Positions 12,401-23,660 of a stretch of DNA of 64,000 nucleotides are shown one piece after another. Below the pieces are notes generated by a model that saw nothing but the letters and a program-made list of their open reading frames with translations, was not told the DNA's origin and made no database searches. The first letter of the stretch is position 1. Every line of letters begins with the position of its first letter. Location of the stretch: contig JACSVZ010000002.1 in the NCBI GenBank assembly GCA_014706295.1, positions 21,063,994 to 21,127,993 of the forward strand, written 5' to 3'. Both the position numbers and the translations under genes were made by a program. This stretch comes from Lycocorax pyrrhopterus obiensis (Eukaryota; Chordata; Aves; Passeriformes; Paradisaeidae).

Positions 12401-15342
12401 TAAACTTCTCCTTTCCCCCTTCCCATGGGTTTTGGACAGGGTGAGTAATTAGATAAGTCTCAAGGCAATTTTTTGATGGTATTGAAATCAGTCCGGTTAA
12501 TGGGAGTTCCTCAATCCAACAACAGGGGAGGGGAGGAAAAAGCAGTGACGAGAGGAGGTGATTAGCAGATGGCACCAGGGGAGCCCAGCCCAAGCCAGAA
12601 GAGCAACTGCAGAGCCAGCTCCCTCTCACAAATGCAGAGAGACTTTCCTGGGATGGAAGATTCACTCCTGGTCAGGATGAAGTGCAAGCACACATAATGG
12701 AGGCTTCAGTGCCACCCACCACTCTCCTGAGGCTCCTTCCCTACATTCGACTGGGCCCCTGGTGTGGGGAATGAAAGGACAGAGCTGTAATTAGGCTCAG
12801 GGCAAACAAAGGAGGGGCTGGATGCAGTGGGTGATAGCAGTGAGAGGAGATGGAGCCCACCTCTCTTCAAACACCCCCACCTGTGCAAAGCCTCTCCAGT
12901 GGCCCAGCCCTGTTCCAAGACCCAGCATTCCCAGGACAGCAGCAGTGAGTCAGGGCACAGCAGCAAGAGGAAGCTGCCCTTGCAAACACAGCGGTGAGAA
13001 ATCCCTTAGAAGAGTGAGTGACAGTAATTGGGAGTAATTGCAGCAACATGGACATGGAGACAGCTTTTTAGTAATTCACCGCTTCCTATGAAACAATGTG
13101 AATAATCCCCCTCTAAAGTGATGGTTAGGGCCAGCCTCGTCATTTAAGCCTTTTGCCTTAAACTAGTTGTAAACTGAGATAATCAGTTCCTGTGGGATTT
13201 TTAAGAAGACCACACATCTCTTACACCTTTCAAATCAGCTGTTTTCTACCTTATCTTTGCTTAATGTAATTTTTCTTTACTGACCCTATAAAAGAAGAAA
13301 ATTAATGTCCTTTTTCACTCAGACCTGCTCTCCTGGTTTCAGGTGCCATGGCAGACATTTCCTACCAGGAAGGAAAATAAAATTAGGCCCAAATTCTGAA
13401 ACATTTTCACAGAGATCACAACTCTTATCTTCAAGGTTTTGCAGTGCTTCAGTTTGCTGGAACACAACATGACACTACAGGAGACAGAAGCAGATAGCAG
13501 CAGCCACTGCAGGAGCTCCCTCTGCTAATAAGGGTTACCCAGAATTTAGGCTGAAGAGTGAGTGATGGCATCATGCAAGACCATTGTCCAGGTAACAGCC
13601 ATCAGGCCTTATTTGGGTGCAAAACTGCTGATGAAACCCAAACCACATTCGCTCTGCCTCATGCCTTAGCTTTTTTAGCTGACAGGGCTTCCTACCTTCC
13701 TCCTTCTCACCTCACAAGTTGTCTGGTGGCTGTTCCAGGAAGATGGAAGATATGTTTGTAACCTGTAGCACCAATGATCAAAAAATTCAAGTGTGATTGA
13801 GAAGAAAATGCTCATGTTCTGTTCAGAGTAAGTCTCATTCAGTCAACATTTTCCATTTCAGTGTTGCAGCCGGCAAAGAAGGCTCATCTGCCTTGAAGGC
13901 TGAAATTACAACATTGCTGAGAGACCTGAAGAAGTGGCTGCTCCTCACCCTGGCTTAGGAGTCAGGTGGCACCACCCCAAAAAGAATGGGTATAGTAAAC
14001 CCAGGGCAAAGGTTCAAACTTCTCAAGGGAGTGGATGAACACGGATGCATCTGGCGGGAGTTACAAGGTATTATTAAGAGAAATAAACTTTCAGGGCCAG
14101 GACAGGGAGTGTGGTGCCCTGTGCAGGGGCAGAGGAGCAGCCTGCGCCAGTGGGTGCCCTGCCTGACACTGCCTCTGCAAGGAGTGGGCGCTGAGGGCTC
14201 CTCGAAATGAAACTCCTCCATTCACAAGGTCTGTGGCAAAAAGCCATATTTCCACATTTCTGGAAGCCAGGGCTCTTACGTGGGTGTCTGGAAAGCTCTA
14301 ATAGCACGACAGGGTCAATCCTCTGCCCTTATTTCACAGAGCATATCCCTCATGATTCCGAAAGCCTGGCAGACTTCTTGTGAACTTTCCTTCTGGACAA
14401 AGAATGTTAAACTGCTTCTGTAGTACGAAATGCTTTAATCTGAGATTTGGTATTCTGGTATGGGTCTTGTATTCTTCTTTCCATCAGTCACAATGCCCCT
14501 TTCAGGCAGCCTGGGAAGTGACTTCCCCTTCTGTGCATGCAGATGTGCTGTAGGAAATGCAAACAAGTTGTAAGCAAACTCGGCTGGGACCTGCCACTGC
14601 ATTCCTGGGGTTACCAGTGGGGTGCACACAGTAAACGAGCTGGGCTGCGGTGGGTGGGTGCAGTTCAGAAAGAATGTGACTAATTCTTCAGAGCAGAGGT
14701 TAGCACATAAACCAGGTCAGAGCAGAGGTCAGAGCAGCATGATTAGAACATTTGAGACAAGGAGGGTTTGAATATGGATTTGTTCAATTCTCTGCAGCTT
14801 GGCCTTTCTAAAAATCTTTGGGAGAAAAATGCACAAACACATTATGCATTACGGTTTATAGCATATGGAGTATCTTTGTTCTCTCATGGCTGTTGGGCAC
14901 TGGAGTGTCAGCACTCAGGTCCAGAAGAAATTCCTAATAACTTTTTTATACTGGTAATGAACAGGCTTTCCTTCTGCAGCCAAGCCCTATCAGCAGAGAG
15001 CCTTCTGCCAGGCAGGTCTTGGTCTCTCTTCTTCCCCCTCTTCCCTTTTTGAATTGGCCACAAGACCTGGATGGCTGCGAAGAACCTTTGAATGGGATTA
15101 AGCACAAATCAGTGCTCTGTTTCTGGATCTTTCCTCCTAAACAGAAAGTCTACATCCATCCTGAGCTTACAGGGAAAATCTGCCCCTCTGTAGAGTACAG
15201 AAACTTGGCTCTAAACAAAAGTTTAGGCACGATCTCTAAAAACAATCTAGCCTATTCATATAATGGATTAAAAAGAGAATTTTCTGTCTAGCATGCTCAG
15301 ATAACTTTGTATCCATCATGCTGGAAATAGCTCCCAGATAGC
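9415..15342. other. Intergenic, RSU1 to C1QL3, second part; no gene supported
   Basis: GC-richer blocks (about 9640-10410, 11170-12640, 12670-13040) alternate with an AT-rich block at about 10730-11030. Open frames here overlap each other on both strands, match no family I know, and look like composition effects. A near-tandem GTCAGAGCAG/AGAGCAGAGGT repeat lies at about 14690-14737. Confidence 0.55.
10730..11030. promoter_or_regulatory. Candidate conserved non-coding element (AT-rich, repeat-free)
   Basis: This AT-rich block between GC-richer neighbours carries TAAT/ATTA homeodomain-type cores, including CCAATTAATTA near 10810, and no repeat family that I recognise. Such composition is common in vertebrate developmental enhancers. 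I have no alignment, so this is only a candidate. Confidence 0.2.
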
Positions 15343-15414
15343 AAAGCTCACTCATCATGCAAACTCCTTCTCTACCAGTATGTAGAGAAGGAGTTTGCAT
15401 GATGAGTGAGCTTT
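15343..15414. repeat. Perfect inverted repeat: 33-bp arms, 6-bp loop
   Basis: The left arm at 15343-15375 (starts AAAGCTCACTCATCATGC, ends CTTCTCTAC) is the exact reverse complement of the right arm at 15382-15414 (starts GTAGAGAAGGAG, ends GAGTGAGCTTT). The spacer CAGTAT is at 15376-15381. The symmetry stops abruptly on both sides: the next outer pair is c at 15342 against t at 15415. No known transposon end motif or target-site duplication is evident. Transcribed, it would form a 72-nt hairpin. The abrupt perfect arms with a tiny loop look more like a recent template-switch (fold-back) mutation than an evolved RNA gene. Confidence 0.97.
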
Positions 15415-18400
15415 TAATTATCCACTGCAGAATGACTTGTCTGCCATCACGCAAACCTGTTCAACTCAACCAGTATGGGTGTAATAGCACTTTCTTGGGC
15501 AGTCTTCAAAAATCCCACCAGTGCCTAGCTGGATTTCTGTATTTATGGGACCTGTGAGCACGGGCTGGTGGCTCTGGTCAAACCATGACAAAGCTGGGGG
15601 CTTGGTCTCCCCGATCAGTCCTAAAATACAGTTTTTACAGTTGTCCCACTCCCTGCATGGTTTTGGCATCCTGACAGTAGTTCAAATAAAGCTGCTAATT
15701 TCTGGAAGAAAAATGACAAAGCCTTTTTCACAAGCAAGCTATCAAAAGCAACTTCTTTGATTACTAAGTAAGGCAAGAAACTGAATCAGCTCTGTTTCCT
15801 TGCAGCACTTTTGGTATTCTGTTGGTGTTTTTAAGATTTCTCATCTCCTGACACACTGAGACATTCATCTTCAGTTACAGTCAAAACCCACAGGTTTGCA
15901 GAAAAGTCAAAAATTTGTCCTCATCTGCTGCCTGTGATGCAGTCAAATGTTTCAACCCAGCAGCTCCAGAATATCTCATCCCTCTTGCAGTGTTTGCTCA
16001 AGTATGTCCACTTCTCCCCAGTTCTTTGCCCCTCTCGCAGTGTTCCTCAGCTAAGGGCTGTGTTTGAAGAGGGCTTCACTGAGCACTTGCAGCAACACAA
16101 ACATCAGCCTTTGAGGGGCTCTGTGAAGAGGCTGTTAAACAGCAGTGCAGCTGTAGGAAAAAAGTGGGAGCAAAATATCAGCATGACAGACCAACCTCAC
16201 AGAAACACATCAATAGAAACAGGAGTGGTGACAGAATATCAGGTTAAAGGCAGAGCTACGGGATAGTGTCAGTGGAGGAAACACAGAGACAAATACATTC
16301 TTCAGAGGGCAAAAAAAAGAAGAGGCATTATCATTCTCTGCAAAATTCTGAAGTTGAATATACCTTCTAGCTGTTGATTGTTTTCTCCCAAGCTGCTGAA
16401 CAGAATAATTCTTATGGAAAAACACAGCAAAGATGTGAAGAAAACATATTAGGAAATCAGAATACATTTGTCAATCTAAATCTGAGCTTTAGAAAATTAC
16501 TGGATACAAATAGCATCAGTAGCACAATCTGCACACGCGTGCTCGAGGACCAGATCCCCGGGGTGCGGGGGGAGGCCATGGGAAGGCAGGGCGGCGTTTC
16601 GGGGTGCGGCAGCTCTTGCTTCTGGTGCCACCCCTGCTCTGAGCACTGCTGCACAAACCTGCCAGCCAGCAGATGCCTCCCGCCTGGGCGACAGCTTCCC
16701 TCCAGCCCTGCTGAGCTCCTGCCCGTGTGCTTCGCTTCTGGCTTGGGGAGGAAACGTCAAACCATGCCACGCATGAGGGAACAGGTCCCTTGCACAGGGA
16801 TGAGTTTGCTCACTTCTGTAATCCCTGTGGCTGGAGAAGACCTGATCTAGAAGGATTTTTCAGTCTATCTGCCCAAGGACTTTTAACGATCAGTACTTAG
16901 TGTGTCCAAATCACACTCTCAAGCAACCAATGTTTAGCTCAAGAGTCCTTTTAGGGCATTAGCTGCATGCAGACACATTTATATTTCTATATTTGCACAT
17001 TTCTATCACATACTCAGAGTTGTCCAGGCTGCTCTTAAGTGGCACAAATCCTGTCTCTTTGCCTAAGCTTGGCCCTGGCAGGAAAAAGAAAATCAACCCC
17101 ATTCAGCTGCAGTCCTAGAGTGTTCTTTTGGGGACAAAACTGCAGTTCCAGTGAGCTTCCTTAATCTAACAGAAACAAATACCACTCCTAAACATTGTAC
17201 TCTTGCATACCTGACCCTGACAGGTTTGTGACTGTATCTTGGGCTGACTCTGGTCTGGACTGACAGGCACACCTTTTTAGCTGTAAAGAGAATACATTTC
17301 ATTCATACAAAAATGTATAGCACCGGAGTAAGAAACGTATTGTGTATTCCCGAGAACTGGACAGAAATGCAGGCATTGTTGGCTCCAAAATCCCCCAGGT
17401 AATTAAACGTTATTTCAGAGCTGTTTAAACAGCAGATGCCCTGCATTAACAACATCAATTAGAATCCAATTCCATGTCACTGGCCTGGACACTGCCAGCA
17501 GCTGGAGCTCTGTGTTTTGGTTTAACTGTAGATGGGCAGAACCAATTGAGGTAGGTGGTGAGATGGCTGGAGTAAATGGGGTGCTGGTGCTGTCTGACAC
17601 TGCATCCAGCACCCTTTCTGGAGGAGATTACTTTGATATGAAGATTTCTTTTCAAGTCGAGCATCCCTAAGTCTTGACCAGAGATTGGGGTAAGAAGCAG
17701 TAGTGCAGGCATGCTCTATCCCTTTTCATGTGGCAAAAGGACAGGTCTACCTGGCACTATGGTAGCCAAAAATCTTGTTTGAAGGGGGCGAAGAAGGTGC
17801 CTGTTCCCTTTCTCCTACAACACCTAGAAATCCTGTTTCTCCTGAAAAAAAAAAATTAAAATTTCCCTTTCCTTTCGGAAAAAGGTGGTTGCTGATTTTT
17901 TTTTTTTTTTTTAAGACTGTGGATCTGCTCACCTTCAGAGTGTGGTTCTGCAAGATCCTGTGGCCAGAGAGACATTGGATGTTGCCAGGCTGCAGACTCA
18001 AGGCTGCTTTAGTGGCCTCAAGCTACTTAATGTATCAGCAGCTAAACTGTTTTTTCGGTGGGTCCCACATACTACTGAGCACTCTGCTTTCCTGGCACAA
18101 GTGGGCAGCCTCTTCCTTCTCAATTTTGTGAGCCGTGAGAGCCTCAAAACAGCATTCTCTTTAAAGGGGAGCAGTCAAGGAGAACTATGCTAATTATCTT
18201 GGGTAGAGGATCCTTTAGGTCTTTGCCAGTTTTTATCAAAGCATAAAAAGCAATTATTAAAATTAATGCAATTTACCATGTGTTCTACTTCTAGCAAAGC
18301 TATTTTTGGCAAGGGTTTCCATCTGTCCCATTCAGCACGATCAGCCACAGACTTTCACTCTCTATTCCACTTCTCAGAGTTCTCATGTGGAGCTTGGCAA

Positions 18401-19880
18401 ACATGCCTTTTTGCAGAGAGGAGCACCGCCATTGCAGCATCTCGTTTACCTGAGAACAGCCATCACCTGGCAATTGTGCCCTCATCAGGACAAATACTTA
18501 TACTTCTTTCTCTGTTGCTCTCTTCTGGTGCCGTGGATGCCCCTGGGTGAGGAAATTTTGCACCTTCTACCCTGAGCAGGTGGCCAGTGGGAAAGGTTGT
18601 GGGTCCAAGCGACAGATTTGTCTGCAGGTTCTCAAAAAACAGCTTTTATCTGTATTTTTCACAGTTCTGCAACCTGCCTGACTTAAAGCAATTAGAAATC
18701 AGTTCATTTACATTTTCATACAACTGAAGACAAAACAGCACAAGGAGAATGCATGTGTAGGGAATCAAGACCCGACTCCAGGATAGTGTCTATGGGCCCA
18801 TCGATACTCAAAGTGTTCTCACTCTGGAAACCTGGCACAAATACCTGTATAAACAGGAACACAGCAGGTGTGATTGTCTGGAGTGGAGGCACATGAATCT
18901 TGCAGGTGACTGGAGTTCTGGGCATGGTTTTGCATTTGCCACCCCCTCGCAGTCCTCTGGCAGCAGCATCCTCTGCGCTGAGATCTCACCTCTGTACAAG
19001 TGAAAGAGCACCCTGCGAAGGGAACAGCAAGGGCAGCTCAGTTTATCCTTTGTGCCCCTCATCGAAAGTTGCACAGATGAAGGAAGCTGGGCAGATGAAG
19101 GAGATTTTTCTAACATGACATACTGAAATCACAGAGGTGAGGAAGTTTATTTTGACTGGAAAATAGAAAACCAAACCGTATTTTCACCTGTCCAGTGAAT
19201 ACACCAAGAGGAAAGGAAGCCCAGATGTGATACCTACTTGCTGGCTTCAGACTAGCTATTTATTAGCACTTTAAAATGAAAAAGCTGTAATAGATTGAGT
19301 GGGGAGGTGTGATAGGGACATAATTAAGAACAGAAACCTAATAAAAGATATATGTTAAATGCCAAATAAATGCCTACCCTGCGTACAGAAAAAATATCTG
19401 GGACATAAAACCTAAGGGGATGATTAAATACATAAAAAGGAAACTGACTCAAAGTCTTTAGACTCAGTCTGTCTGGTGGCTGAATCCCACAGTGTCCATG
19501 CTTGGCAGCACAACAGCGCATTGCTTTCCACTTGCCATACTTCCTGAGTAAAGGAGCCCGAGTAACAAAGTTGGCAGTACAAATTTGGTTTGTGCTTAAA
19601 GCCGTTACTATCCCTACCTGGTGGGAGACAAATGTTGGAGAAGCACTCGCCAGACAAGTTGTCTGAAGAATTTGCTCAAAGCTGCCTCGAAGTTGCCACC
19701 ATTCACCTTTGCTGCAGCATTGCTCCCTGTGCCGAGATACAAAGATTCCTCCCGCAGGCACACCCCCTGTGCTGCACTTTGCCGGGTTCAAAATTAATTC
19801 TCAAAATAATACCTGAACATGTTTTTCTCAACACATTATCACTGCAACATTATGGCAGGAAATGCTGCTCTCCAGAAATG
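15415..19880. other. Intergenic, RSU1 to C1QL3, third part; no gene supported
   Basis: There is a T18 homopolymer at 17896-17913 and an A-rich run near 17847. A 158-codon plus-strand open frame at 16374-16850 matches nothing I know and has no splice support. I see no gene here. Confidence 0.55.
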
Positions 19881-20359
19881 GCACTGAGCGCGTCCAGAGG
19901 AGGCAACAGGGCTGCTGAGGGGCTTGGAACACAAGCCCTATGAGGAACGACTGAGGGAGCTGGGGTTGTTTAGCCTGGAGAAAAGGAGACTCAGAGGTGA
20001 CCTTATCACTCCCTACAACTGCCTGAAAGGTGGTTGTAGTCAGGTGGGGGTCGGTCTCTTTTTCCTGGCAACAACTGACAGAACGAGAGGACACAGTCTT
20101 AAGCTGTGCCAGGGGAAATATAGGTTGGAAATTAGGAAGAAGTTTTTTACGGAAAGAGTGGTTAAATACTGGAATTGTCTGCCCGGGGAGGTGGTGGAGT
20201 CACCATCCCTGGATGTGTTTAAAAAGAGATTGGATGTGGCACTTGGTGCCATGGTTTAGTTTAGTTGAGGTGTTGGGGCATCGGTTGGACTCGATGATCT
20301 AGAGGGTCTCTTCCAACCTGGTGATTCTGTGATTCTGTGATTCTGTGATCTGTGATTCT
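19881..20359 (+). mobile_element. CR1 LINE, 5'-truncated 3' end with ORF2 C-terminus
   Basis: About 480 bp match the 3' end of avian CR1. An open frame from about 19924 to the stop at 20257-20259 encodes the C-terminal tail of the CR1 ORF2 reverse transcriptase, with the family motifs [48 protein letters not shown] and [16 protein letters not shown]. No frameshift or internal stop is seen in this part. It ends with the typical GGTTGGACTCGATGATCT...CCAACCTGGTG and a tail of three and a half ATTCTGTG units (20323-20359). Endonuclease and most of the RT domain are missing, so it cannot transpose. Confidence 0.95.
20323..20359 (+). repeat. CR1 terminal octamer tail (ATTCTGTG)n
   Basis: This is the 8-bp direct-repeat tail that defines the 3' end of CR1 LINEs and is used in target-primed reverse transcription. 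The fourth unit carries a small deletion (ATCTGTG). Confidence 0.9.
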
Positions 20360-23300
20360 CTTTGTAACCCAGGTTCACAACACTCAGATGGTTTTACCCT
20401 GCTCAGAGGCATAGCTCTCTCCTCAGATATCCTTTTCTGATCCCTTCCAGCATTGCAGAGAGAAGTGGTATTTATCAGGACACCCAGTGAAAATTCTTCC
20501 CATTTAATTCTCTTTCCCAGGCATTAAAATCCATAAAAGATTCTTGCCTCTTTAAGATATTGAAAGACTGGCATTAGTGATTCAAAGCGAATTAAACAGG
20601 AGATTCCAGGGTAAATTCCATTCTCACCAATGGCAGTGAAACTCTAAGGTAAGTTCAGTGAGGTCCAATGTGTAGTAGCACCGGAGCGAGGGCTCCTTCC
20701 AGGCCTACAGGGTTGCTCATGAGTGAAGTGCAAACAGCATTTGGCTCTCTGTCAATTAGCTCAGTAGAGTAATGCGTGCCAGTGACCAAGAACATTTTCA
20801 TGGAATATCTTGTATATTATCCTGTTCTTTTGGATTACATTTAAACAATAAAACACAAAATAGCAGGTTCCTGAATTGTGATCATCATAGGTTTTGTTGT
20901 TCTGTTCTGATTTCACAAAAACATACACATTTCTATTTTACATTTGTGTGCATACGTGTGCATATGTGTGTCTCTCCATGTTGAAAACGTATGTGTAATG
21001 TCTCAATGCATGAAAGCAACATTCCAGCTGAAATTTTATCTTCCTGGAGATCAGAAAATCTCAGTCCCAGATGGCAGACATCCTCTCTAGCCAGTCATGT
21101 TTCATTTCTCACTTGAGGCATTTTGGATCTGGGCAGTAATTGTGCACACTAGAGTTTTAATGCTGGATAGAAAGAACACAGTCTAGCTGAAAATGTATGA
21201 GTTGCATAAGAACACACGCATGTCTCAGGAGGTGGTAAATACTTCAATTTTTGTCTCCGATCTGCATCCTTTACTTGCTATTATTGCTAAATGCACAAAT
21301 AACATAAAATAACAAATACCAAACCCAAAGTTACATCCAGTACGGGATAGCTTATTAATAATGGCATTGGCAATGTATTATGCTGGAAAAAATACACAAT
21401 GGTTCCTCTGCAAGGCTTATATCTCTACAGTGCTGCAAGGAAATGTGCTGGTCCCTTCCTTATTGTGCAGGCATAATCAGTCCCTTTTGGGAAGGAGAGT
21501 ACTCATTGTATCTCCCCGTGATTTGCAACTCTGTTGCAGCACGCTGATTTTAGCAAACTGGGTGAACAGAACTGAAATAGGATTCCAGGAATGTGACGCA
21601 AATAGCAGACCCAATTCTGATCTCACATGCGCTAGTTAACATCTGAGTTTACAATTTACATCTGCGGAGTTACTCCTAATTTGTGCTGGATTGGGCCTAC
21701 AGAATAATATTGCAACGTGCCTTTTTTAACAATGCAAGGCCAACTTTCACAAAATTCCAAACACAGTTGCCTACCATAATAATCAAAAGCTCAGCATCTT
21801 GCAGGATCACACCAAGGTCCACCATTCACCATTTTGTTGTGGGGAAGATTGTTTGTGATCAAAGAGTCTCCTGCTTTAGCTAATGAACAGATAGGAAGAA
21901 AAATGAATGATAAGAGGTAATTGAAACTTGCAAAGTAAATTACACCATTAAGTGCTCCAGAAATCAATAATCAGGCACAAAAAGAAATTCAGTTGAGGGG
22001 ATGACAGAAGAAAAAATAAATCTCTTGGGCACCTTGCCACTCTGGGGATTTTAATTTTGAGTTTTCCACTCCCATCTATCCATTCTTATTGCCCATCCAT
22101 CAACCTCCTGATGAATATAAAGGACTCCAGTATGAAATGCCAGAAGATTGCTGGGTTGGTAGAACAATGGAAAGGGAGTCTTTCAGGTTTGGAGGAGGAA
22201 GGGTAAATCACAGATGACAGTTTAGAAAAGCTTGTCTCTGCTCTTGCTTTTTTCCCCTAACATCTCTTTTAATAGCATTGGCAGTCTAATAACCATTTCA
22301 AAGGTAACCAAAATTGTTCTCATGGGCAAATCATCTGGAAATCTCCTCCTGATTGACTCTAACTACTGACATAATTTTTAATAGAAGTGCAACATGATAT
22401 ATGCCTTTGCTTATTGGTGTAGTTTTAAGCAGGGACAAAGTGGTTGTTTAATCTTACTCCCATGTTAGAGGCATTTATCTTCCACCTCTTTGTATTTACT
22501 ATTTACATCCTCATAAGAATGCCGACACTGTAGCCTTCATTATTAGCAGTACTCCTTGATTTAATAGCATTTATGAATATCTCTATATTTTGGGCTTTAT
22601 TAATGAACACTCTGTTCTTCTGTGTGCCTCCTTATGACAGGTTATCTGCTATGGATTTTATCCAGAAGGGGGTTAAAAAGAGGGGGGTGGATCAAGCAGA
22701 AAACCTACATGGAAAACATTGCCACCATTGTTGTTGTTACATAAGTGGTGGCAGAAGCCAGCACTTCATTAAAAGAGGGTGATGAGTTAAAATACCCATC
22801 CCACAGGAAGGGAAAAGTGGGGTGTGTAGAGAAAAAAGGTGTTTTCAACAAGTACAGCTCACCTAGGCTGTGAGCTGGACCCTGCTGCAAGCAGATACTA
22901 TCATGGTCTGTAGGGACACTGGAAGCCCAGGCTGCTGTGAGAAAAGCTGGTGGAAGGGCTGTGTAAAAAGCCCTCCTGGCTGAGAACCCAGTTCCTGAAA
23001 TGCAGTTCACTTATGGCAAACTGAGGCTATTTATGCAGGAAGCAATTACTGGTTGGTGCAAGCATTGCTCAATTACACCTCCACAGCACCATGGCTCTTA
23101 GAGACTCTCCAGAAACTGTCCAAATCCCAGTTCCTCGTGCAAAGGAAAGCATGGACCTGCCACTTGGAAAGGGGGACAGGTAAGAAAGAGGATGTCAGTG
23201 GGTGCAGCTTTTCCCAGAGACCATGAGTCCGACACAGCTCTGGCAGTTCTGTACCATCACCAGGGCAAGAGCAATGCACTGGTCAGGCCCCACTGTGGCT

Positions 23301-23479
23301 GGAGAGGTACTTGCATCACAATCAAAAATAGCCCCAAGGTTGACTGCACGCTTTCCCTAGCAGCACTACAGCCTTGTATTCACCACCTTAGATCATGACT
23401 CCAGAGGGATGGAATAGAGAGAAGACACAGACCAGCAGGCTTGAAGGTGAATGAGAAAGAAGAAACCTGAAAGAACAAT

Positions 23480-23660
23480 TTTTTATGTTTGCAACTAGTG
23501 TTTTATTTTGAATAAACAGGGGCACTCGCAATTACGAGCATTTTTGTGGTTAATTACTGCTATTTATGTTGGCAGTTATCAAGTGTCTTATATGATTATT
23601 TTATATCCTTAAACTTTGTCAGCTGAATGTGTAATCTTTAGCTCCCTATGTGTTTAAGAC
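23480..23660. promoter_or_regulatory. Candidate conserved non-coding element
   Basis: This repeat-free AT-rich block contains TGGTTAATTACTGC near 23548 and several further TTAT/ATTA cores, 4.5 kb upstream of the C1QL3 island. The call rests on composition and position only. Confidence 0.2.

Noticed and set aside
15343..15414. A microRNA precursor
   Set aside because: The stem is perfectly paired with a six-base loop, unlike typical precursors with bulges and larger loops. Kept only as an inverted repeat.
16374..16850. 158-codon plus-strand frame
   Set aside because: Composition changes midway from AT-rich to GC-rich with the underlying DNA, as expected for a random frame, and there is no known domain.
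19924..20259. Apparent small gene of 111 codons
   Set aside because: It is the C-terminus of CR1 ORF2, part of a truncated LINE and not a host gene.
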